Of a DNA stretch of 64,000 nt, positions 12,192 to 23,219 are shown piece by piece. Under the pieces are notes generated by a model. That model saw nothing but the letters and a program-made list of their open reading frames with translations, was not told where the DNA came from and did not search any database. Every line of letters starts with the position of its first letter. Position 1 is the first letter of the stretch. The stretch is taken from the NCBI RefSeq assembly GCF_000219625.1, contig NC_018218.1:1550001-1614000 (forward strand), given 5' to 3'. The position numbers and the translations under genes are program-made. Source of the DNA: Zymoseptoria tritici IPO323 (lineage: Eukaryota > Ascomycota > Dothideomycetes > Mycosphaerellales > Mycosphaerellaceae).

Positions 12192-13129
12192 TGCCACTCG
12201 CTCTGAAGCAACGATTCGCCTGTTATGCCGAGCCGTGGGAAGCTCTGCGATTCGCTGCATGGTGTTTGCCTCCCGTGGTCTGCCTGCACATCGGAAATAC
12301 TGACGATCTCACGAACAGATCTCCTGGAAAGTCTGACCAAAGGTTTTCACGGCGCGCGGGATCGCAGCTTTGCGACCTGGTATACGAATTTGGGTAAATC
12401 TCTAGACCTGAAAGGAAAGATACCTCCCGCTGAACTACCGGCAAGGTCCCCATTTCGCCCAGTATGAACAGCACAATACTCCAGTCCCAAGGCTGGTGGG
12501 ACTGGCCAAAGGCATCATCGTGGAGCTGGGACCAGGTACGGGTAGTCAACTTCCGAGATTCAACCTGGAGACCGTACAGCGAATCTACGGCGTTGAGCCG
12601 AATGCGGGCATGTTCGCCTCCTTGCTCGAACGAATCGATCAGTCTCCCGGGTTGGAGGACGTATACGTTCCCATCCATGCCGTGATGGAGGATGAAGCGC
12701 TGCTCGCGGCGAATGGAATTCTTCAGGGGACTATAGATACGGTCGTATGTATGCAAGTCTTGTGTTCCGTCTCGGATCCCGCCAGGGCCGTCGAGAGGAT
12801 CCATTCGCTCCTGAAACCTGGTGGACAGCTTTTGTTTTGGGAACACGAGGCGAGTTCGGATACTTGGACCCGGCTTGTGCAGCGTAAGACTTCCAGCTCA
12901 CTTGGATGCGATGGACAAAGGTTCTGATCATATTCAGAGCTGACACTGCCCAGACATCTGGAACGTTGTGTGGACTCCGCTCGTTGGTGGCTGCACTCTA
13001 GGTCGAGATATCGAGGCCGCCATCTTCGGCTCGGGACGATGGTCGGTCATCGAGCTTGTTCATGATACGAGTGGGCCGTACAGCTTGATGCCGAGGGTGT
13101 GGGGCCGTTTGATCAAGATCGCTGACTGA
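12192..13129 (+). CDS. SAM-dependent methyltransferase, 5' part unresolved
   Basis: The core is clear: KGIIVELGPGTGSQL is a class I methyltransferase motif I, followed by YGVEPN (acidic loop), TVVCMQVLCSV and a LLKPGGQLLFWEHE motif. A 70-bp intron (12884-12953, donor GTAAGA, acceptor CCCAG) joins this to a last exon encoding HIWNVVWTPLVGGCTLGRDI and a Trp-rich end at 13129. The protein resembles fungal METTL7-like small-molecule methyltransferases; the substrate is unknown. An ATG at 12192 starts a plausible membrane-associating N-terminus (AEPWEALRFAAWCLPP). Between about 12260 and 12430 the coding signal moves through three frames, and a branch-like TACTGAC plus CAG near 12300-12320 suggests one intron there. 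I could not connect the start cleanly to the core, so the 5' limit is tentative. Confidence 0.65.
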
Positions 13130-13360
13130 GATGATATATGGAGACAATCGAGGACGGGAGGAAAGCCTTGAATACCGGTCTCTAAGCACGGACTAGGTTC
13201 TTCTGGCAGACCACTTATTCGTGAGCATTGGATTGTATAGCAATCCAAATGTTAGCGAACGGCAAACACAGGCCTCTGTCTGCTCCAAATTCCGCCCCGT
13301 GACGCGCAAGCAATGTCTGCCGGTATTGTACAGTTTTGTTGATTCCAGTAGCCGTCATCC

Positions 13361-15252
13361 TCATCCCGAGGTCACGACGGCACCCGCGCGCTTCGCCTCC
13401 AACATCTGCGTCGAAGCATCGACACCAAAGAAGATCACATTGACAGTGATGTCGTCGCGGACGTTGCGACTGTAGGGCGCCTGGACACTCATGACACCGG
13501 CGAAGAGATCTCGTCTCTTACCGCCCAGCGCATTCTGTGCGACGTGCACTGCGCAGTTTTCGTCTTCCACCTAACGTCAAAGGGTATAAGGGTTAGCGAT
13601 GATCGAACAACACAGCGATACAGACTTGGACCTGCAACAGGCCGAGACAATCTCAGGCGCCGCAAGCCTTGCACCCTTCAGAAACTTACCACGAAGTGCT
13701 TTGGCTCGGCTTTCCACTTCAGGCACTTTTCATCTTCGTCGAACCACGTATCATCATCGGCCAGGTCGGCGGCACTGGTAAAGGTTGGCGGCGTGCGCTT
13801 TGCATTGGGGGTGAATGGATCTAGCGAGATGTTAGTTTCGGAAGTGCGCACATTGGTCTTCGGCGGCGCATACTAGCTGCGAGAGTCTCGCTCTGGTCGA
13901 CATCGAGGAAGTCGGTCGGTTTAAACTTGTCTAGCCACATCTGCACTCGAAATAAGCTTCCGTACGATGTCGTCTGGTAAGCTCGGCGGCTTTCTGGTAC
14001 TCACCTGTACGCAGGTCACTGCATCCTCTGAGGACATCTGATCCCATAGCCCGTCGCTGCCCATAATGAGGAAAGGAGCAGGATCGCTGCCTCTGCTTGC
14101 AACACTGCACGTCATCACTTCTGGCTCGGCAGTGAGATAGGGAGGTGTCTTGATGACTTCATTCGGTCGCGGCGCAGGGCCAAAGTACTTGTCGTGAGCT
14201 AGCTTTGTGAGTTCCTCTGTCCATTTCCATCTAGCATCTCCGAAAGCACGTGAAACGGCGAGTCCGTATATACGACCAGTCTTGGGGTCGACAGGATCCT
14301 CGCCAGGGTGTTCGCGTGTGACGCGGTCCACCTCATTTGAGTTGAAACCGGTCTGATCGACAGACATTGGTTCTGCGACGTATTTCTTGCTGATAGGATC
14401 CCACCTGCCCAGTACAGCCCGTGAATCACCGACATTGGCGACACGAACGACCTCGCGCACAGGATCGAAGATCGCTACCAATGCGCAAGAACCTGAGAAC
14501 GCAGCGGCTCCAGCAGCGACGATCTGAGGCAAGGAACCTCCCGCCTGAATTTGGTTTCCAGCACCCTCCACGATCTCCTGGTCAACTTTGAGAAAAGCTG
14601 ATTTGATCGTCTGGACCACGGTCTGCTCCACTGGCTTCGTCATGCACCGCGCTTTCCAAAGAGCCTCCCCGAGAATCAGAGGTAGATAGTCCTTGAGTAA
14701 TTGCGCCGTGCGAGATCCAGCATGTCCATCAAAGATACCCCATTCAGACCAGTCCTTCGCAGGATCCCCTAAAAAGGTGTATGTGCCGGAACCCATGGTA
14801 TCTTCGCAGGGTAAATTTGACGGAGCTTGCGTAAAATGTGAGACTGCTTTAGGCGTGACCGAGTACCCAGACCCTCCTCGCAAGAAACCCATGGCATCTT
14901 CGTAGCTCATGGGTGGGACACGGCGAGCGAGCCCCTCGTGAACACCAGCGATCATGGCCTCCTGAAGTAATTGGCCCTCATCGTCTTTGGCACCATTAAT
15001 CTCCACAAGCTCGATAGGCCGCAATTGCATTGCTTTTCCATATGCGGCAATTCCAAGGACAACACCTGCGGACATGATGGCTGCGCCTTTCGTTAGTCTC
15101 CAAAGGATGCGCCTCGGTGGCTTCTGTGCTTGAGGTGGTGGTTGAAAGTAGGTTGTATGCGGGCCTGTCGGTTGCCCGTTGAAAGCTCGCCGGTTGGCCA
15201 GATGCGTCTGCCATGTCTGCCGCCGGCATGTCCGCAACGGACGCGACCACAT
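13361..15252 (-). CDS. PTC5: mitochondrial PP2C phosphatase, Ptc5-like
   Basis: Four exons: 14005-15252, 13874-13940, 13690-13820 and 13361-13570. The introns (64, 53 and 119 bp) have donors GTGAGT, GTATGC and GTAAGT, and the phases fit, giving 551 residues. The Arg-rich N-terminus (MWSRPLRTCRRQTW) looks like a mitochondrial presequence, followed by a hydrophobic segment (IMSAGVVLGIAAYG). PP2C metal motifs are in order: GIFDGHAG, VANVGDSRAVLG, MGSDGLWD and RNVRDDITV in the last exon. Yeast Ptc5, of similar length, dephosphorylates the E1-alpha subunit of pyruvate dehydrogenase; that role is inferred here. The first in-frame codons upstream of 15252 lack an ATG that would preserve a presequence, so 15252 was chosen. 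Confidence 0.87.
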
Positions 15253-15582
15253 CTTGCTTGATGAAATTGCGAGTGTATTATCGAAGAATCTCTTCCTCGA
15301 GGTCAGGCGCGTGAAGTTGGGCAGGGATGATGCCTCATGCGTGTTTCTCAGTACGATCGTGCCCAAGTCTACGCGTACACTCAATCATTCATTCACTCGA
15401 AAACAATCAGCCCCTTGGTTCGAGGCTGTTGAGTCTTACTACACGAGTTCGGCATCTGGAAATTGTGCAGAGACTTGTGCATCTTTCGACGCGTCTCTTT
15501 CAAACAAGCTTGATGGTAGACGGCGGCTCTTGATTATGCCCCATCATCCATATACTACAGACAATACACGGCTCATACGCGC
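15253..15582. other. intergenic region
   Basis: This 330-bp spacer is the promoter side of the phosphatase gene and the 3' flank of rat1. No gene is seen in it. Confidence 0.4.
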
Positions 15583-18500
15583 TCAGTATCGTCGGCCACC
15601 ACGACCGCCTCCCCTGCCGTACCCACCACCTCCACGATAACTGTCACCTCCTGCTCCGTAGCCACCACCTCCACGATGACTGTCGACTCCTCCATAGCCT
15701 CCCCCATTGTAACCACCTTGACCATATCCACCGCCGCCGCGAGCGCCATACCCGTTTTGCGGTGGTGGTGGTCCTCGGCTTTGCCCGTACTGTGCTGGCG
15801 GCTGGTAGCCTTGTGGTGGCATCGGAGGGTATCCTGGTGGCGGGTAGCCTCCCATCGGAGGCGGCTGGAAGCCATGCTGAGCAGCTTGAGCCGCCAGATG
15901 CGGCGGAAGATTTGCGAACACATCAGCCGCGCGACTGGAGAACTGGTCTTGTCCACCATTTCCGCGACCGTAGCCACCATTGGCTCCATAGCCATTTCCA
16001 CCTCCTCTACCATTGCCTGCGTATCCGTTGTTGCCGGCAGCGTAATTGATGCGCCGGCCGTCCGATCGGTCGCCATGCTCCGAAAGCTGCACGCCTCCAT
16101 GGCGGCGCCCGGAGTTGTTTGCGCGGTTTCGAGTCATCTCTACATCGTTGTAGTCGAGAACGGGCTCCTTGAATTTGACGCCAGGTAGTAGCATCGACTT
16201 GTGCAGCGTGCTCAACACTGGCATGTGGTAGGAGACCTTCACACTCTCATCGACCTCCAGATCGCCGAATTGATCCTGCTCGCCGCTGTCGAATGGGAAT
16301 GTGAGTTCGGAATTGGGATTGTATGAGGGATCCTTCGACGCCTTTCCGGCCAGGCCTTCTGTCACTTTGGGGTTGAGCTTGACCTTGGCATCAGTGGCCT
16401 TCTTCCCGTAGAAGTTTGACACTACCTCCTGATACAGGGGATGCTTGGTGCTGAAAATCAAGACTTCCTCGCCAAATGCATTGCGACGCTGCTCGTCCTC
16501 GGTCAGGAGCGGATACTTCTCTGCCATGGCGGACAGCAACTTCTTCTCGTCAATAAAAGGCAGCAAGGCGACGCCCTGCCACGCAAACTTCTTCCCGTTC
16601 AAGTCGAGGTCAAACTCTAGCGGGTAGAACTCCTTGATAGGGCTCGTGTCTTCAGTCATCAGTGGATGGAAGACTGCGGGCAAAGTATGATTCGATGCCA
16701 CGGGCATCACACCCATCAGCTGTTCGTAAGGATGGAAAGGCTTTCCCTTCTCAAAGCTGACGACTTGCTTCTCCATGTCCACGAAGTCCGCGGCGAATGG
16801 AGCGTAATGAAAGGGGTAGTACCAAGTCCACGATGGGCACCCTTGGAAATAGTAGAGCAACACCCAGGCGAGACCCTCAACATAATGGCGGGCGACCTTG
16901 TGGCGAAATTCAATGTCCTGGGGTGAGGCGTGGAATTTCTGCTCGTAGTAACGGTCTTGATAGCCATCCTCCCACAGCTTGACGGTGTCCTCCGGCATGT
17001 CCTCACTGGTGTTCTTAGAAGTGCCTCCGAGCGCGCCAGAGGAGCCACGATTCATCGGGTCTGCAATTTCCTTGTCTGGCGTGTTCCGACCTGGCGTGGA
17101 GGGGTCTGAGCTCGGTTCATTTGCGGCAGAGTCGTCGATCATATCCCGCGTCCTCTTGCCTAGGACCGGTGTTGTGTCGGACCCCCCATTGGCTCCAGAG
17201 AAAAGTGCATCCAGCTCGGCTTTTTGGTTGTCTGCGGGTTTCTTGCTCCCCATCAATTTCTCTTTCAGCGCGGCAGCTGCTGACCGATTGTCTTGATTTG
17301 CCTTGTCAAGCGCGGCCTTCCCGCCAACGACGTCTGCGTGAGTCAAATTCGCGGCGTAGCGTGGATCGTTTCGAGTTTGGGCCGCACCTGGTGCGAACGT
17401 TGGCAGTGCATTCGGATCCGGAGCAGCCTCGCCTCGAATGATACCTCCACGAGCACCCCTTCTCACAATTGTCTCATCGAAACCTGTAGGCTCTCCGCCG
17501 CCTGAGTATCGCGGCTTCTTATTGTTAAACCTGTTGTCGCGCTCCTGATTCCGCTTGTTCCTCTGCTCGCTCTTCTTGTCTGCCTCCCGTCGTCTCTTGA
17601 AGATGGCGTCCTCTTGTTTTGCGAGTCCTGCAAGAATCGACTGTGCTCGCGCGAGGTCAACGTGACCGTCCTTAGTAACATAGCCACCCATGGATGGAAT
17701 GTTGTCTCGCCAGATGGCGATGAGTGTGTCGATGGCGTCTTCTCGAATATCCAGGGACGGCAAGTGGGGCAAGAAGTCGTTTCCTACGAAGAAGCACATG
17801 AATACCCAGTCGTCGAGAGCGCGCTCTAGGTCGAATCTGAAGCCCTGATTGGGCACACTCATTTCCACGGCCAAATACTCCCGCAGAACACCAACGTGCA
17901 GCCAGATGAAGGGCTTCGGAGGCTTGACAATGTTCGCATCCTCGTCCTTTGGCTTCACCAATCCTTGACAGTGGGCGGCAATATGGCCAGGCTGGTTGCA
18001 TTTCCGGCAGTGACCTGGCTTGGTGTCGTTGGCGAATACGTCTTCACGTAGAATGCGGAAATGCGGCTCGTGTGTTGCGATGCCCAACATGATGAGATCG
18101 GCGTCGAGACCGTACATGACGTGTCTGTTGAGGTCAGCGGAGATCATGAAGGCAATTGTACAAGAGTTTTCCAAAAAGAGGACCTCAGTGCTAAGTGTGC
18201 AAAGGAATGCAAAAAACGGACTTACCTCAAGTTTGGATCGTGTTCAGGCGAACTGCGTTGAGAACGAACAAAGTTCATAATCTTGTGCTCACCTTCACCG
18301 GGCACGGTAGCATCGGAGATGATGACTTTCAGCTTCTCCCAAGCAGGATCCGTCGATAATTTGTAGCTCACCCAATAACGCAGACTTGCTGCGAGCAAGT
18401 CCATGAATGGGGTACCGGGCGTGATGGAGTTGGAGTCCCATGTCTTTTTAGGAGACGAGTCATCACCACCACCATTTGCGCTTCGCTCGCCGTTCGCGAC

Positions 18501-18932
18501 CATGCGGGCGTGAAACTCGCTGGCTTCTGCGTCCTTCTCCGCAGCTTCTTGCGCACTACGGAAACGTCTACTACGCTGCTGGTTCATCTTCGCGCGAGGG
18601 GCGACACCGTCGACGGCGATCATCAGCAGCTTTCGTGGACGAACCATGTTCACAACGCGCTCGGTGTACTCGAAGACCGCGATCATCATCTCTTCTTCGT
18701 TCGCGGGCGGAGGTCGGTCTTCGGGATGAGAACAAGGGTGAACAATGCCGTTCATATCCAAGTATAAATTGTCCATCTCTTCGCCGTTCGGATTCGGCCC
18801 AAGCGAGTTGGCAGGAATCTTTGTGATGGAGCCATCGCTGTTCTCGACCTCCCGACCAGGCTCCTCTACAACAGGCGTGATGATCTTGGGATATTTCTTG
18901 CTGAGCCATCGGAAGAGCGCTGGGACACCCAT
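15583..18932 (-). CDS. RAT1: 5'-3' exoribonuclease 2 (Rat1/Xrn2)
   Basis: Exons are 18226-18932 and 15583-18124. The 101-bp intron (18125-18225, donor GTAAGT, acceptor AACAG) joins DPNLR to [10 protein letters not shown], giving 1082 residues. The N-terminus [15 protein letters not shown] is the XRN signature. Acidic catalytic motifs include [12 protein letters not shown] and [19 protein letters not shown] zinc knuckle ([14 protein letters not shown]) lies near residue 274, as in fungal Rat1. The second conserved block ([20 protein letters not shown]) and the XRN C-terminal core follow. The last 180 residues are Gly/Tyr/Arg/Pro-rich, typical of RNA-binding tails. Rat1 acts in the nucleus in RNA polymerase II termination and rRNA/snoRNA trimming with Rai1. 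It is divergent from uso1. Confidence 0.95.
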
Positions 18933-19397
18933 GGTGGCGAGGGGTGCCTGCGTAGGCGTGAAATATGGAAATGCGCAACGAGGGTTCAGAGGCGAGCTGG
19001 TGTGGTGGTTCGGTGGTAGGGAGCGGCGGCGGTCAAAGTGTCAGAGTGTCGCTTCCGTCGCGGGGAGATATAGCACACACTCGGGTCGATGGCCTGGCAG
19101 AAGAAACAGTTGACAAGCTGCCGGCGTGGGTGATGTCGAGGTTCAGGTCGTCGAAGTTCGACTCGAATGAAGAATACGCGACACGGGCAGAAGCGCAACC
19201 TTATATGATGGACCCTGATCGCGTATCCATGTTGCATCGTACAAGAAGGACATTTGTTACCTTGACTGCAGTACTTCGAAATTCTTCTGAACTCTGGACG
19301 TGGTTGCTGATTGTGCCTCCATAGTTGAAACCCAAGTGCGAACGAGAAGAAGCATGGAATAGTCGACAGGTTGCCTACGGGCAATAACCAGCACAGT
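18933..19397. promoter_or_regulatory. shared promoter region of rat1 and uso1
   Basis: The 465-bp gap lies between the start codons of two divergently transcribed housekeeping genes. No defined element was recognised beyond that layout. Confidence 0.45.
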
Positions 19398-22300
19398 ATG
19401 CTCAAGACACCACCTATGCAGACGGCCACGGCCACGATCGAAACGCTTTGCGGACGCCTACAATCTGCGACCTTGCTGGAGGACAGACGGGCCGCGATTC
19501 TTGGCCTACGAAGCTTCGCCAAAGAATATCCTGCTTCAGTCGCCAGCGGCTCACTCAGGGAGCTGATCTCGATTCTCAAGCGCGATGGGTTGGGGGAGAC
19601 AAGCTCGACGAGAGGTCAAGATGGGGAATCACGGCGAAGCCAAGAGGGAGGAGGTGATGTGGACACCATAAGAACAGTGCTGGAAACGCTGTTGATGCTT
19701 TTCAACCCAGAGCCAAATTCTCCTGAGGCTGGCGACGAGATCGCATTGTTTCTGGCAGACGAGTTTTCTATGGTATGCATGATGCAGTTCGACAATACGA
19801 TTGGAAGGTGAGACGGCGATAGCTAAGGAGATAATAGCGACAAGACAACATCGTTCTCCTCCTGAACTTGCTCGATCCGACCAGCGCATATGCCGATTAC
19901 TACTCGCGCTTGTACTCAGTGCAACTGCTCTCGGCTATCTGCGCTGCCCGACCCGAGCGACTGCAAGAATGCATTCTGTCTGCGCCTTTGGGTACATCAC
20001 GGCTGGTTGGTGTGCTGGACGACAGCCGAGACGCTGTGCGTAATGCCGGACTTCTACTGCTTGTAGACCTCACAAGCGGGGCGAACGAGGAACTCAGGAA
20101 GATCGTTGCTTTCGAAGATGTCTTTGGAAAAGTATTCGCTCTCATTCGCCTCGAAGGTGGGCTGGCAGACGCTGGTATCACCGCGCAAGACTGCCTGAGT
20201 CTGCTCGCCAACTTGATCAAAGGTTCTGCCAGCAATCAGACAATGTTTCGCGAATCAGGCTGCGTTTCGCAGGTGGCCCAGCTGTTGACCCAGGCTTTCC
20301 CTGGTGACGATGCAGAAGCAGTATTTCTGCGTCAGAACCGAGAGAAAGCGTCGTGGGGCCTCCTACAGCTCCTGAGGCTGTTCCTCGTGCGAGGCGAATC
20401 GAACACGCCTCAAAATCAAATCGCCTTCTTCAAGGCTGGCATCGCTCAGATCTTGATCGATCTAGGATTCGCAGTGCTGCCGCTTCCCATCCGAAAATCG
20501 GCACTTAGAGTCGCAGCCGCGCTCATTGAGGGCAACGCTCCGCTACAGGAGCAGTTCGCAGCTCTCACCATCGTAACGCCGTCTGATGCGGAACATAACG
20601 CCGAGCAAGTAGAGAAAGCGGCGCAAACTAATGGCACCCACTTGAGACCAGGCACTGGAAAGGGCAGTGCAAGAGCTAGCGTTGAGACTCGGCGAACCTA
20701 CATCATAGAGGCACTTCTAGACCTCTCGCTTTCGAAGCCACAGGCAGACCCATCTCTTCGAGCTGCGGCTTGTGGTCTGATTCAGGCTTATCTCACGAAG
20801 CACGCACGTATCAAGATCCACTTCTTGCAACGAGCAATCGCAGGACATGCTGAGCACGAGGTTGCTGCGAATGTGCTGACTGCCCTTCTTCACCCGGCTG
20901 CGGACGACACCAACGGCGTTGTCTTTGCATCTTGGATCGTACAAGATCTTGTGGCAGATAATATCGAGGCTAAATCTCTGCTCACGGCCGTGAAAGAAGG
21001 CGACGAAAGCGAAGGCGAAGACGTTGTTTCTGCCACACAAGCGCTTGGGTTACAGCTGCAGGCGACTCTGCAGTCGAATCCTGTCGAAGAGAGGCTTGGT
21101 GCTGCCTATGCAAGCCTTTTGACCACTCTGCTTTGGGACTTTGCGCCTGGGATCGACGACCTGCTCGCAGAAGGCTCAAGTCTTCTGCAGGTTCTGGTCG
21201 CATTGGTGAAGACCCCAAAGGACGAGCCGGTCGTGATCGGCCTTGCGGCAGCACTGTTGGGCACTGTATACGAGTTCAGCACCAAAGACTCTCCTGTTCC
21301 GAGAAGAACCCTCGCGCCACTGTTGCAGCAGAAGCTAGGACGGACCAAGTACTTGGACGCGCTCCTTCAGCTCCGCCGACAGCCAGCAGTTCGCGACTAT
21401 GACCTCGATCTCGAAGTGGATGAAGCTGGGGATGGTATGATCAGTAGAGTCTTCATCGATCTTTTCGCAATGGAGTACTCCCGCTTGCGTAAAGCTGTTG
21501 ACAAAGACCCTGGTGTTGAGGTGCTGCCTCCGTCCGCCGCCGAAGCCGGAGTGGACCGCGATGTACTGGACGATCTAAGGCAGAAGATCCAGGTACTTAG
21601 CGAAGCAAATGCGAAGGCACAGGAGGAGGCTCTAGAGGCGGGGCAAAAGAGCGAGCAAGATCGCATGGCTGCGGCCAAGGAATTGCAATCTGCCAACTCC
21701 GAGATCGATAGGCTGCGGAAGATCAATCAGGCAATGCAGCAAGGCCACGACAACGAGCTGGAGAAGCTCGAGAAGAAAAACGAGAAGCAACGTCAGACGG
21801 CCGATGCTGAGCACAAACGTGCCATCGCGGCGGCCAGGCAAGAAGCCGATCGTCAAGCACAGTCTACCCTTCGGGAACGGGAGGCTAGCGCTGCGCTGAA
21901 GGCTCAAGAGTACGAGCGTCGTCTCGCAGAGCTCGGAAATGCCCACCGGATCGAGTCGAATGGTCATACGAATGTCAAGCAGCAGCTTGAGTCACTCACT
22001 AAGAAGCACAACGAGTTGATCATTCGGGAGCGTGACCTCAGCCGGCAGCTCGACGAAGTCCAGCGGAAACACGCTACGACCGACGCCAACCTCCGCACTG
22101 CCGAGGCGAGGGCGCAGGCGGCTGAGAGTAAACTTGACATATCGAAGAGCGCACTTGAATCTCGTGGCGAGGAGCTTGAGAGTCTCAGGTCGCAGTTGAA
22201 CGAGCTGAAGGAAGAGCTTGCTGGCAAAGAAGAGGAGCTCAAGACTGAGCGCTCTGGTTTTGCGGATCTCGAGAAAGAGCTTGAGACTGCTAAACAGGCC

Positions 22301-23164
22301 ACGACAACTGCACGCAAAGATCTGGATGCGGCTCAAGCTGCAACGAGTACTGCTGCCAAGGAGCTTATGGGCAAGGTGGAGGGTCTCAAGAAAGAACTGG
22401 CGGTGGCGAAGACTGCAGCAAAGACGGCAGAAACGAGTCTCAAGGCAGCAAACGATTCGAAAAACACAGCGGAGAAGGAGCGTGACGCAGCCAAAGACCG
22501 GGTCAAAAGTGCAGAGAAAGACCTCAAATCCTCCAAGGACTCACTTAAAGCGGTGGAAAAGGAACGTGACAGCGCCAAAGAACAGGTCAAGAGCGCAGAG
22601 AAAGATCTCAAGTCTGCCAAGGAGTCACTGAAGGCGGCGGAGAAGGAACGCGATGCGGCCAAAGACGCCGCAAAACCTAACAACCAAGGCGGAAAGGGAG
22701 GCGCCAAGAAGGGCACAAATGCTGGCCCAAGCGCCGCGGACAAGGAGAGAGTCACGAAACTCGAGGCAGAGCTCACCACCGCGAAAGAGAACGAGACGAG
22801 TGCAAAAGAAAGCCTCGCCAAAGTCGAAGCCGACGTGGCGGCCGCCAAAGATGGAGAGAAGACAGCAACAGAGAATCTTGAGAAGTTGGAAGCAGACCTA
22901 GCAGCGGCGAAGGACGGAGAAAAGGCGGCCAAGGACGATCTTGCAAAGCTTGAGACCGACATCACTGCTGCAAAGGAAAGCGAGAAGGCCGCGAAAGAAG
23001 AACTTGAGACTTTGCTACTTGTTCTCGGCGACATTGAGTCAAAGCGAGATGAGTACAAAGCTAAAGTGAAGGAGCTGGGTGGCGAGGTCACGGACGATGA
23101 TGAGGACGATGATGAAGATGAAGACGAAGACGAGGAAGATGAAGATGAGGACGGCGTGGACTAG
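19398..23164 (+). CDS. USO1: vesicle tethering protein Uso1/p115
   Basis: Exons are 19398-19772 and 19838-23164. The 65-bp intron (donor GTATGC, acceptor ATAG) restores DEFSMRQDNIVLLLNLLD, conserved in fungal Uso1, giving 1233 residues. The N-terminal half is an armadillo-like globular head (LLEDRRAAILGLRSFAKEYP near residue 27, then many helical repeats to about 690). The second half is a long coiled coil with heptad-rich Lys/Glu/Ala sequence, and the end is very acidic (DDDEDEDEDEEDEDED), as in yeast Uso1 and mammalian p115. Uso1 tethers COPII vesicles to the cis-Golgi with Ypt1. The coiled coil carries two sets of tandem internal repeats, reported separately. The start is the first ATG that keeps the conserved head, within seven residues of the usual family start. 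Confidence 0.93.
22469..22668 (+). repeat. 84-bp coding tandem repeat in uso1
   Basis: A 28-residue unit (AEKERDAAKDRVKSAEKDLK plus SSKDSLKA) begins at 22469, recurs at 22553 and begins a partial third copy at 22637. The period is exactly four heptads, so the coiled-coil register is kept. Confidence 0.8.
22820..23008 (+). repeat. 63-bp coding tandem repeat in uso1
   Basis: Three copies of a 21-residue unit (KVEADVAAAKDGEKTATENL-type) start at 22820, 22883 and 22946. Twenty-one residues are three heptads. Confidence 0.8.
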
Positions 23165-23219
23165 CCAGTGCAGCATGATAGGCGCCTGAAACGTCTTGAA
23201 TTAATATTACCGTCGAGCG

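Noticed and set aside
22333..23091. 252-codon Ser/Phe/Leu-rich frame on the minus strand
   Set aside because: It is the antisense of the Lys/Glu/Ala-rich Uso1 coiled coil, which always produces such serine-rich mirror frames.
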